A DNA stretch of 64,000 bases from Accumulibacter appositus (GTDB lineage Bacteria; Pseudomonadota; Gammaproteobacteria; Burkholderiales; Rhodocyclaceae). The stretch lies in the NCBI RefSeq assembly GCF_035440685.1, contig NZ_DAORMW010000004.1; one strand, written 5' to 3'. Below the pieces are notes generated by a model. The model did not search any database. It saw only the letters and a program-made list of their open reading frames with translations, and was not told where the DNA came from. The position numbers and the translations under genes were made by a program. Every line of letters starts with the position of its first letter. The first letter of the stretch is position 1. This document shows, one piece after another, positions 27,132 through 35,235 of this stretch.

Positions 27132-28694
27132 ATGCAGACAAACAAGCAGGCCGGTAGCTGTCTTCCAGAGAGCGCTTGGCTGAACACGCTCATAGGCATC
27201 GCCGCCGCTGCTGCCATCGCCAGTTTTGTCGCCGCAGGCGCCGTCCATGCTGCAGCACAGAGCAAACCCTCATCGCAGGCATCTGCGCACGAAGAACTCA
27301 CCTTGGCGACCGAAGAGGCGACAAAGCCATGGAGCGGCGATCTCGACGGCATGATCGATCGAAGGATCATTCGTATCCTTACGGTCTACAGCAAGACCTT
27401 CTACTTCGTGGACAAGGGTGACCAACGCGGCAGCAGCTACGACATCGGCAACCGATTTGTGACCGATCTGAACAAGCAGCTGCTCAAGGCCAAGAAGCTG
27501 AAGCAAAAGCACCTCAAGGTTCAGGCGGTGTTCATTCCCGTCAATCGAAACGCGTTGTTGTCAGCGCTGGTTGCCGGTAAGGGCGACATCGCCATTTCCA
27601 GCATTGGGGTGACCGAAGAACGCGAGAAACTGGTCGACTTCTCCTCGCCACTGGTTTCCAACATCAACGTGGTGCTGATATCCGGACCCGGATCGACGGC
27701 AATTTCCAGCGCCGACGATCTGGCCGGCAAGCAGGTCTTCGTCCGCAAGTCCTCGGTCTAATACGAGGACTTGAGGGCTCTGAACGAACGTTTGGCCGCC
27801 GACCGGCAGCCTGCAGTGATCATCAAGGAGGCGCCGGAGTCGCTGGACGACGAAGACCTGATCGAGATGGTCAACGCGGGGCTGATTCCGTACACGCTGT
27901 CCATCGACGTCGTGGCTTCGTTCTGGAAACAGGTGTTCCCCAATATCGCGGTGCACGAAGGGGTCACCTTGCGCACCGGCGGTAGCGTCGCCTGGGCCAT
28001 TCGCGAGGGAAGCCCGCAGCTCAAGGCGGCAGTCGACGAATTCGCCGCCAGCCACGCCAAAGGCACCAGTATCGGCAACCAAATCATCGCGCGCTACTTC
28101 AAGAACGCCAACTACGTCAAAAACGCGGCCTCCGAGGCCGAGCGCAAGAAATTCTTCGCACTCATCCAGTACTGCCAGAAGTACGGCGACAAATACGATG
28201 TGGACTGGCTGCTGATGGCGGCTCAGGGTTACCAGGAATCGCGGCTCAATCAATCCGCCAAGAGCCCGGTAGGCGCCATCGGCGTGATGCAGATCATGCC
28301 CGCGACCGGCAAGGATCTCAATGTGGGCGACATCAGGAAAGTCGAGCCGAACATCAACGGTGGTATCAAGTACATGCGCTGGATGATCGACGAGTACTAC
28401 GGTGACGAGCCGATGACCAATCTGGACAAGGCCCTGTTCGCCTTCGCCTCCTACAACGCCGGCGCGGGTCGGATTTCAGCTTTGCGCAAGGAGGCCACCA
28501 AGCGTGGACTGGATGCCAACGTCTGGTTCCACAACGTGGAGTATGTCGCCGCCGACAAGATTGGCGCGGAAACGGTGACCTACGTGAGCAATATCTACAA
28601 GTACTACATCGCCTACAAGCTGATCATGGAGGCCAGAGAAGAGAGGGCGCAGGCGGTAGAGAAGCTGAAGGGGCAAAGCCAAGACGGGCGTTGA
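27132..28694 (+). pseudogene. MltF-like lytic transglycosylase split by an in-frame TAA
   Basis: One continuous reading frame encodes signal peptide (to about residue 40), a SBP_bac_3 substrate-binding domain and a C-terminal SLT lysozyme-like domain, the layout of MltF. Codon 210 (27759-27761) is TAA, in GKQVFVRKSSV-stop-YEDLRALNE; related proteins usually have an aromatic residue there, so a single base change from TAC or TAT explains it. Frame and homology continue to 28694 with catalytic E369 in YQESRLNQ and MQIMPATG. If the stop is real, only a truncated binding domain is exported; the part downstream has no signal peptide unless reinitiation (ATG 27867) is followed by another route. Start could also be ATG 27051. 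Sequencing error is possible. Confidence 0.85.
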
Positions 28695-28698
28695 GCAA

Positions 28699-28726
28699 TT
28701 GTTGGCGCGCGCTCGTCCGCTATCAT
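28699..28726 (+). promoter_or_regulatory. predicted sigma70 promoter for the antiporter gene
   Basis: TTGTTG (28699-28704) and TATCAT (28721-28726) are 16 bp apart, in the gap between the lytic transglycosylase and the antiporter, about 60 bp before its ATG. A moderate match found by eye. Confidence 0.4.
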
Positions 28727-28787
28727 CAATTCGCATCCTGGATAGCATTGCCCACACGACTGGGCTCGCCTTGGGAAATGGATCCGC

Positions 28788-30053
28788 ATGTTGATCGCTG
28801 CCGCCTTCACTCTCCTTGTCTTCGCCTACAGCTTGGTATCGCGCCGACTGGAAAGCACGCTGATTACCGCGCCAATCCTGTTTACCGCGGCTGGGGCGCT
28901 GATGCTGCTCATTCCCGAAGCTTCCAGAGAGCTGTCCATTGACCAAAAAGGACTCCTGCTCATCGCCGAAGTTGGCCTGGTGATGACCTTGTTCACCGAC
29001 GCTTCGCACATCAGCCGGAAATCCTTGCAGGACAACCACAGGTTGCCGGTGCGCTTGCTCAGTGTCGGCATGCTGCTCACCATCCTGCTCGGGGCCGCGG
29101 CAGCGATGGCCTGCTTCGACGGCCTGTCGTGGTGGGAAGCGGGTATCCTGGCGGCGATCCTCGCGCCCACCGACGCCGGCCTTGGGCAGGTCATCGTCAG
29201 CAGCCCGCGCGTGCCGCCGCGCATACGGCAGGCGCTGAACGTTGAGGCCGGCCTCAACGACGGGCTGGCGGTCCCCTTCCTGATGCTGTTCATCGCGCTT
29301 GCCGCCGCAATCGAGGAAGGCGTGGGTACGCGTGGCGTGCTGGCGCGTTTTCTCCTTGAACAGATCGGCTATGGAACGGCAATCGGGCTGGTGATCGGCC
29401 TTGCTGGCGGCGTACTCATGGGCCTCGCGCAGCGTCGGCAGTGGATGTCGCCCGAGCTTGGCCAGCTGGGTGTGGTGGCGATGCCGCTGCTATGCATCCT
29501 GGCTGCGGAGGAATCCGGCGCCAGCATGTTCATCGCCGCCTTCGTCGCCGGCCTGGCGGCGCAGGTCGGCTTCCCGAAGATCGGACGCCACAGCGTCGAG
29601 TTCACCGAAGGCTGGGGACAGCTGTTCAACTTCTTTGTATTCTTCCTGTTTGGCTTGCTCTTCGCGCGCAACTGGCATGATTTCACGCCAGCCATCATGC
29701 TCTATTCGCTTCTCAGCCTGACGGTGGTGCGCATGCTGCCCGTGGCAGTGGCCGTTAGCGGTATCGGCCTAAGTCGGGCGAGCGTGCTTTTCCTCGGCTG
29801 GTTCGGCCCTCGCGGTCTGGCGTCGATCGTCCTCGGCCTGGTGTATCTAGAACAACAGGCGAGCCTGCCAGGCGAAGACAGCATCCGTCTGGCGGTGATG
29901 GCCACCGTGTTGCTCAGCGTCGTCGCGCATGGGCTGAGCGCCAAGCCCGGCATCGAGCGCTACGCCGATAGCAGCGCAGCACTGCCAGCGGACGCCCCGG
30001 AATACGCCGCGGTCGCTGCCCCGTCATCGGGCAAGGACAGGCTCCGCGTATAA
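28788..30053 (+). CDS. cation/proton antiporter, CPA1 (NhaP-like) family
   Basis: Exchanges Na+ or K+ for H+ across the inner membrane. 421 residues with about twelve membrane segments. Core motif of CPA1 proteins is present: LAPTDAGLGQ in the unwound helix and ALNVEAGLNDGLAVP, where N and D bind the cation; a later GWFGPRGLASIVLGLVYLE is also characteristic. The short C-terminal tail has no TrkA_C domain. It is followed 62 bp later by the SYLF lipoprotein. Cation preference is unknown. Confidence 0.9.
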   Translation: MLIAAAFTLLVFAYSLVSRRLESTLITAPILFTAAGALMLLIPEASRELSIDQKGLLLIAEVGLVMTLFTDASHISRKSLQDNHRLPVRLLSVGMLLTILLGAAAAMACFDGLSWWEAGILAAILAPTDAGLGQVIVSSPRVPPRIRQALNVEAGLNDGLAVPFLMLFIALAAAIEEGVGTRGVLARFLLEQIGYGTAIGLVIGLAGGVLMGLAQRRQWMSPELGQLGVVAMPLLCILAAEESGASMFIAAFVAGLAAQVGFPKIGRHSVEFTEGWGQLFNFFVFFLFGLLFARNWHDFTPAIMLYSLLSLTVVRMLPVAVAVSGIGLSRASVLFLGWFGPRGLASIVLGLVYLEQQASLPGEDSIRLAVMATVLLSVVAHGLSAKPGIERYADSSAALPADAPEYAAVAAPSSGKDRLRV

Positions 30054-30115
30054 TCCGCAGTTGCGCCCGCCGACACAGATTCCCCGCGGCCTCGACCACC
30101 TACCAGAGACATGCC

Positions 30116-30715
30116 ATGAAAACACCAGCCCGACTCACGCAGCGCCTCGTCACCCTCCTTCTCGCCGCTTCACTCGGCGTCCTTTCCGCATGCTCGAGCG
30201 TGGAAAAGCAACCGGAGTCCCGCAATCTCGACGCGGCACAGGTCAAGCAGGAGCGTGCGGACACCCTCGCCATGGCCAAGACCGCGCTCGACAAACTCTA
30301 CGCCAAGGAGCCCGAAGCCAAAGGCGTCGTCAAAGGCGCTGTGGGCTACGGTGTCTTCGACATTACCTCGGTCAATGCGCTGGTCGTCGTCGGCGCGCGC
30401 GGTCCCGGGGTGATTTTCGATAATGCGACGGGCAAGCCAACCTACATGCAGGCGATTCGCGCCGGTACCGGCCCCGGCCTAGGCTACCAGAACATTTATC
30501 AGATCTTCGTCTTCAAGTCGAAGGAAGCGCTTGATCAGTTCAAGGTCGGCGGCAAGGCGGGTGGCGATGTCGGCGCATCCGCGACCGCCGGCTCCGCAGG
30601 CAAGACGATATCCTTCAATCCCTACATCGACGTCTACCAGCTGACGGAGAAAGGCTTCGCTCTCCAGGCCAACTGGGGTGCTGCTGGCTATTACGTGGAC
30701 CCGGACCTCAACTAA
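30116..30715 (+). CDS. SYLF/YSC84-like lipoprotein
   Basis: 199 residues. The signal peptide ends in LSAC (cysteine about 26) followed by SSVEKQ, a lipoprotein. The domain after it, KGVVKGAVGYGVFDITSVNALVVVGARGPGVIFDN, resembles the Ysc84/SYLF lipid-binding family but is divergent, and lacks the usual YxxxxAG pattern. It is tentatively periplasmic and membrane-attached. A second SYLF protein lies at 34405-34974. Gene is between the antiporter and a GNAT gene, all in one direction. Confidence 0.7.
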   Translation: MKTPARLTQRLVTLLLAASLGVLSACSSVEKQPESRNLDAAQVKQERADTLAMAKTALDKLYAKEPEAKGVVKGAVGYGVFDITSVNALVVVGARGPGVIFDNATGKPTYMQAIRAGTGPGLGYQNIYQIFVFKSKEALDQFKVGGKAGGDVGASATAGSAGKTISFNPYIDVYQLTEKGFALQANWGAAGYYVDPDLN

Positions 30716-30769
30716 GGCTGCGCGGCGATGCTTGATTCCTGGCCGGCAGGTCGGGAAGAAAGGGAAACG

Positions 30770-31327
30770 ATGATGCCTTCCTCCTTCGCTGACACTGAGC
30801 TTACTCTGCGCGACGGCCGCAGGGTACAGCTGCGTGCAATCCGTCGTTCGGACGAGGACGAAATCCTGCAGGCTTTCGAGCGACTGGATCCGGGGGCCCG
30901 CTACATGCGCTTCATGCGGGTGGTCCGCGAAGCCAACGTGACGAAATTGCGCAAGCTTCTCGCCTCTTTTCCCGAGAGCGGCACCGGCCTCGTGGCCACC
31001 GTCCCGGCTGCCGATGGGATCGACATCGTGGGCTCTACCCTGCTCCTGATCGACAACGATCCGGCCAGCGGCGAATTTTCGGTCACCGTCGCTGCCGAGT
31101 ACGGGAGGACCGGCCTGGGGCACGCGCTGATGAGCGCGCTGATCGGCGCGGCGAAAGCCCGCGGTCTTGTGGAAATGCACGGTTTCGTGCTGCGGGTTAA
31201 CACACCGATGCTGCGCCTCGCCGAAGGCCTTGGCTTCACGATCTCCGCGGACCCCGACGACCCTTCGGTGGTCATCTGCCGGCTGCGACTCGACAACCCG
31301 TCGGCAACAAGGTCCTCCACCCACTGA
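30770..31327 (+). CDS. GNAT family N-acetyltransferase
   Basis: About 185 residues from ATG 30770 (or 30773), which follows AAGAAAGGGAAACG; an upstream ATG at 30728 is open but poorly placed. The N-terminus LTLRDGRRVQLRAIRRSDEDEILQAFERL and the acetyl-CoA loop EYGRTGLGHALMSALIGAAKARGL mark a GNAT fold, similar to the catalytic domain of Pat-type protein acetyltransferases (YfiQ) without the ATP-grasp part. The next gene, convergent, is acetate kinase, so a role in acetyl-CoA-linked regulation is possible but speculative. Confidence 0.85.
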   Translation: MMPSSFADTELTLRDGRRVQLRAIRRSDEDEILQAFERLDPGARYMRFMRVVREANVTKLRKLLASFPESGTGLVATVPAADGIDIVGSTLLLIDNDPASGEFSVTVAAEYGRTGLGHALMSALIGAAKARGLVEMHGFVLRVNTPMLRLAEGLGFTISADPDDPSVVICRLRLDNPSATRSSTH

Positions 31328-31420
31328 CCAGGGCGACGAGCTCTCCGGAATACCAGGCTAGCGACCCGCTAGCGCCGCCGGTGCCAGTTCCCGGCGCGCG
31401 CTTCGCTCCCCTGCCAGCAT

Positions 31421-31448
31421 GGCCTGGCTGCTATCCAGCGGCCAGGCC
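31421..31448. terminator. stem-loop between GNAT gene and ackA
   Basis: GGCCTGGC (31421-31428) pairs perfectly with GCCAGGCC (31441-31448) over a 12 nt loop and is followed by TTGAGTT. Placed between two convergent genes, it can serve both as a weak bidirectional terminator. Confidence 0.5.
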
Positions 31449-31470
31449 TTGAGTTGACGAGATCACTCAA

Positions 31471-32655
31471 CTACAGCCCGAGCACCTTGCAGGTATGGCG
31501 GGCGATCATCAATTCCTCGTTGGTCGGCACCACCCACGCCGAAACCTTGCTGCCGGCACTGCTGATGCACGGACCGGCCTGCTCGTTGGCTGCCGCGTCG
31601 AGGTCGATGCCCAGCCATTTCGCCTGCTCGCAGACCAGCCGGCGGATGTAGGCGCTGTTTTCGCCGATGCCGGCGGTGAATACGAAGGCATCGATGCCGC
31701 CGAGTACCGCGGCCAGCCCGCCGAGTTCGCGACTGATGCGATAGACGAAGTGATCGATCGCCAGGCGCGCGCGCGGCGCGTCACTTTCCTGCAGGACGCG
31801 CATGTCGTTGCCTATGCCCGACAGGCCGAGCAGGCCGGAGCGCTTGTAGAGCATGTTCTCGACATCTCTGGCGCTCATGCCTTCCTGCTGCAGCAGATAG
31901 AGAATGATGCCCGGATCCAGGTTGCCGGGTCGCGTCCCCATCATCAGACCGTCGAGCGCGGTGAAGCCCATCGAACTGCCGACGCTGCGGCCCTCGCGCA
32001 TCGCGCACATGCTGGCGCCGCTGCCGAGATGGGCCACGATTACACGCCCGCTGGCGATTTCCGGCGCCACCTCCGGCAGGGTCGCAGCGATGTACTCGTA
32101 AGACAGGCCGTGGAAGCCGTAACGGCGAATACCACGCTCGAAGTACTCATAGGGCAGACCATAGAGCTGCGCGACCGTCTCCTGCGTGCGGTGAAAGGCC
32201 GTATCGAAGCAGGCGACTTGCGGCAACTCGGGCCTTGCCTCGGCCAGGGCGCGGATGGCGGCGAGGTTGTGCGGCTGATGCAGCGGCGCCAGCGGCATGA
32301 AGGTAGCGAGCGTTTCCATGGCCTGTGGCGTCACCAGCAGCGGCGCCGAGTAATCCGGACCGCCATGCACCACGCGATGCCCGACGCCCGCCAGATCCTG
32401 CCCCGCAAAGCGCGCACGCAGCAAGGTCGCGATCTCCTGCAAGGCCTGCGCATGGTTAGCAACGTCGCACGTCGTCCAGGATTCATCGGCGATGACGCCG
32501 CCGTCGGCACCCTTCGCCTTGAGTCGCGGCGCAGTCCCCAGCCCCTCCACCTGGCCGACGGCCATGGCCTGCAGAGCAGCACCTGCGCCGACCTCAAAAA
32601 CCGAGAACTTCAGGCTCGAGGAACCTGCGTTGAGAACCAGAATTCCCTTTCCCAT
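31471..32655 (-). CDS. ackA: acetate kinase
   Basis: Interconverts acetate + ATP and acetyl phosphate + ADP in the cytosol. 394 residues, normal. N-terminal VLNAGSSSLKFSVFE is the family motif; CFDTAFHRT, YGFHGLSYEY, HLGSGASMCA, DGLMMGTRPGNLDPG and FTAGIGENS (both ASKHA phosphate loops) follow. It starts 1 bp after the stop of the MaoC-PTA gene, so phosphotransacetylase and acetate kinase form an operon for acetyl-CoA to acetate. Confidence 0.97.
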   Translation of the reverse strand: MGKGILVLNAGSSSLKFSVFEVGAGAALQAMAVGQVEGLGTAPRLKAKGADGGVIADESWTTCDVANHAQALQEIATLLRARFAGQDLAGVGHRVVHGGPDYSAPLLVTPQAMETLATFMPLAPLHQPHNLAAIRALAEARPELPQVACFDTAFHRTQETVAQLYGLPYEYFERGIRRYGFHGLSYEYIAATLPEVAPEIASGRVIVAHLGSGASMCAMREGRSVGSSMGFTALDGLMMGTRPGNLDPGIILYLLQQEGMSARDVENMLYKRSGLLGLSGIGNDMRVLQESDAPRARLAIDHFVYRISRELGGLAAVLGGIDAFVFTAGIGENSAYIRRLVCEQAKWLGIDLDAAANEQAGPCISSAGSKVSAWVVPTNEELMIARHTCKVLGL

Positions 32656-32656
32656 T

Positions 32657-34072
32657 TCAGCCTCCGGCCTTGATTGCGTCGTGCGTCAGCGCGGCGCTGG
32701 CCATCAGGCAGGCCACCGCGCACGAGGCAAGCTTGGCACGCCGGTTGTCGGCGCGGCTGGTGAGGATGATCGGCACGCGCGCGCCGAGCACGATGCCCGC
32801 GCCATCGGCATGGCTCATGAACGTCAGTTGCTTGGCGAGAATGTTGCCGGCCGCGAGGTCTGGGACGATGAGAATGTCCGGATCGCCGGCGACGAGCGAA
32901 TCGATCTTCTTGATGCGTGCGGCTTCCTTGCTGATCGCGTTGTCGAGGGCCAGCGGGCCGTCGAGAATGGCGCCGGTGATCTGGCCACGGTCGGCCATCT
33001 TGCACAGCGAAGCGGCGTCAGTGGTACACACCATCCGCGAGTTGATGCCTTCGACGGCACAGATGATGGCCACCTTCGGCTGCTCAAGGCCAAGCACGTG
33101 CGCCAGATCAATTGCGTTCTGGCAGATGTCGCGCTTGCAGTCGAGGTCCGGCGCAATATTGATCGCCGCATCGCTGACGATCAGCGGCTTGTGGTAAGTC
33201 GGCACATCCATCAGGAAGGCGTGCGTGATGCGCCGCTCGGTGCGCAATCCCGTTTGCCGACTGACCACCTCGGCCATCAATTCGTCGGTGTGCAGGCTTC
33301 CTTTCATCAGCGCTGCGGCCTCGCCAAGACGCACCAGCTCGACCGCGCGAAAGGCGGCGGCGTGACTATGCGCTACATCTTCCACACGGACCCCGCTGAG
33401 GTCGAAGCCAAACTGCTCAGCGACTGCCCGCAGCCGCTCCAGCGGACCGACCAGGATCGGCTCGATCAGGCTTTCGCGGGCAGCCTCGAGCGCCGCGCCC
33501 AGCGAGGATTCGTCACAGGGATGCACCACCGCCACCGCTACCGGCGGCAGCTTCGCGCAGCGTTCGACGAAGCTGTCGAAGTGGTCGTGACTCTGGATCG
33601 ATACCTGCGCCGCGTCCGGGCGGTCCATGGTGATCCGCGTATCCGGAGCGATGACCCTGGCGACACCGCTGACGATCTTCTCGCCGCGGCCGTTGACGCC
33701 GAGGCAAGCGAAAGTTACCCGCCGCGTGTCGGGAAACTTTTCACTTGCCGTGATGCTGATTGTGACCTCCTCGCCGATCGCCAGCGGCGCGTGGAAATCG
33801 AGATCCTGGCCGGCGTACACCGTCCCCGGGCCGGGGAGCTCGTTGCCAAGCAATCCGGAAATCTGCGCGCCCAACCACATGCCGTGCGCACTCAGCTCGT
33901 TGGCGCCAAGTTGTTTAACGAGCTCGAGGTCGAGGTGGGTCGGATTGACGTCGCCTGAAACGGTCGCGAAAAGCTGCACGTCGCGCACGCTCAGCGTGCG
34001 GCGAATGCTCGCCGTATCGCCAATGTTGATCTCGTCGAAACAACGGTTCTCAAGGGTGTCGGTGGTCATCAT
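32657..34072 (-). CDS. bifunctional MaoC-like dehydratase/phosphotransacetylase
   Basis: 471 residues from ATG 34072 (MMTTDTLENRCFDEINIGDT); a longer open frame exists but no ribosome site. Residues 10-140 are a MaoC hot-dog domain (SGDVNPTHLDLELVKQLGA, the (R)-enoyl hydratase catalytic D and H). About 155-470 form a PTA_PTB domain (GPLERLRAVAEQFGFDLSGV, DGPLALDNAIS, PDLAAGNILAKQLTFMSHADGAGIVLGARVPIILTSRAD) that makes acetyl phosphate from acetyl-CoA. The fusion is common in betaproteobacteria and alphaproteobacteria; the MaoC part may act on hydroxyacyl-CoA in PHA or fatty-acid metabolism. Operon with ackA. Confidence 0.9.
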   Translation of the reverse strand: MMTTDTLENRCFDEINIGDTASIRRTLSVRDVQLFATVSGDVNPTHLDLELVKQLGANELSAHGMWLGAQISGLLGNELPGPGTVYAGQDLDFHAPLAIGEEVTISITASEKFPDTRRVTFACLGVNGRGEKIVSGVARVIAPDTRITMDRPDAAQVSIQSHDHFDSFVERCAKLPPVAVAVVHPCDESSLGAALEAARESLIEPILVGPLERLRAVAEQFGFDLSGVRVEDVAHSHAAAFRAVELVRLGEAAALMKGSLHTDELMAEVVSRQTGLRTERRITHAFLMDVPTYHKPLIVSDAAINIAPDLDCKRDICQNAIDLAHVLGLEQPKVAIICAVEGINSRMVCTTDAASLCKMADRGQITGAILDGPLALDNAISKEAARIKKIDSLVAGDPDILIVPDLAAGNILAKQLTFMSHADGAGIVLGARVPIILTSRADNRRAKLASCAVACLMASAALTHDAIKAGG

Positions 34073-34404
34073 GTACTCAGTGTGGATAGTGATTTGGGCG
34101 TTTCGCCGGCAGGACGCCCCCCCCGTTCGCGCCATTCTTGCTCTACAGACACAGGCTAGCGCCTTATGGCTGGGTGGCTGTCCGAAATAGCCATTCTAGC
34201 GTATCGACGCGAAAGCGCGCACGGCAGCACCCATCGCCGCAGGCACCTGCATCAACGTCACCATCCCCCACGATTCGTGAATTGGACGTCGGGTTGCGAT
34301 CGAGTTGCTGGAGAAAGTCACGAGGCTAACTTTGGCTTATGATGATGCTTAGGCAGGCCACCCAGGCGGATCCCTATTAACCACGCTTTTCAGGGAGTGA
34401 CGAC
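34073..34404. other. 332 bp divergent gap, no gene seen
   Basis: Between the MaoC-PTA gene and the SYLF gene, both presumably transcribed away from here. A GCTTATGATGATGC element at about 34334 could be a -10 for the SYLF gene and CAGGGAGTGACGAC is its ribosome site. I see no further signal. Confidence 0.4.
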
Positions 34405-34974
34405 ATGAACAGGACATTTTTCTCACAGATATCTCAATGGTCACGTTGGCTACAGCTTGCCCTGCTCACGGCGCTGCTGGCGCCCGCGGCCAGCAGCGCC
34501 GCAGACCACTCAACGCTCGAAAAAGACGCGCGCAAGGTGTATCAAAACCTGATCGCCAAGGTCCCGGTGGCGAAAAGCCTGGCAAAGGACGCGGTCGCCG
34601 TTCTCGTGTTTCCGAAAATCATCAAGGCCGGCCTTGTCGTCGGCGGACAGTATGGCGACGGGGTACTTTTTCGAGGCGACAAGGCCGCGGGCTACTACAA
34701 CACCTCTGGCGCTTCGTACGGCCTGCAGGCCGGTGCGCAGCAATACGGTTATGCGATGTTCTTCATGAATGAACAAGCGCTACAGACCCTGAACACGGCC
34801 GAAGGCTTCGAAGTCGGCGTTGGCCCGTCGATTGTCGTGGTAGACCAGGGAATGGCCAAGTCGCTGACCTCGACGACGGCGAACGACGACATCTACGCCA
34901 TGATCTTCGGGCAAACAGGTCTGATGGCCGGTATTGGCCTGCAGGGCAACAAGATCACCCGACGCCAGGACTGA
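34405..34974 (+). CDS. SYLF/YSC84 lipid-binding domain protein, secreted
   Basis: 189 residues. A Sec signal peptide (LLTALLAPAASSAA) is cleaved near residue 33, after which the SYLF domain runs to the end: AKDAVAVLVFPKIIKAGLVVGGQYGDGVLF, then GYYNTSGASYGLQAGAQQYGYAMFFMNEQAL. The domain binds phosphoinositide-type lipids in eukaryotes; the bacterial periplasmic forms have no settled function. It is monocistronic. It is a much clearer SYLF member than the lipoprotein at 30116. Confidence 0.9.
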   Translation: MNRTFFSQISQWSRWLQLALLTALLAPAASSAADHSTLEKDARKVYQNLIAKVPVAKSLAKDAVAVLVFPKIIKAGLVVGGQYGDGVLFRGDKAAGYYNTSGASYGLQAGAQQYGYAMFFMNEQALQTLNTAEGFEVGVGPSIVVVDQGMAKSLTSTTANDDIYAMIFGQTGLMAGIGLQGNKITRRQD

Positions 34975-35235
34975 TCAGGCTTCGCCGAGCCATCAGAAAT
35001 GGCTTGGCCCTGCGCCTGCCTTGCACGAGTAGCGCAGGTGCCGGATAGTGGTCGCCGCCGCGCAGCCTTGGCCCAAAGCGGCGCCGCAGCCGACTGGCAT
35101 GGCGTACGATACGGCCTCGCCGGACGCCCAAGTAATCATTGACAGTTTCTGTACCTCTCCCAGCGCCAGCCATTGGCGATTGCTTCCTCCATCGCTTGCA
35201 AGCGGGCGATGGCTTTCACCGAACAAAGGACACGG

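Noticed and set aside
31495..32673. Open frame of 392 codons on the plus strand
   Set aside because: Antisense to ackA, whose conserved motifs are all on the minus strand.
32492..33958. Open frame of 488 codons on the plus strand
   Set aside because: Antisense to the MaoC-PTA gene; no recognisable domain.
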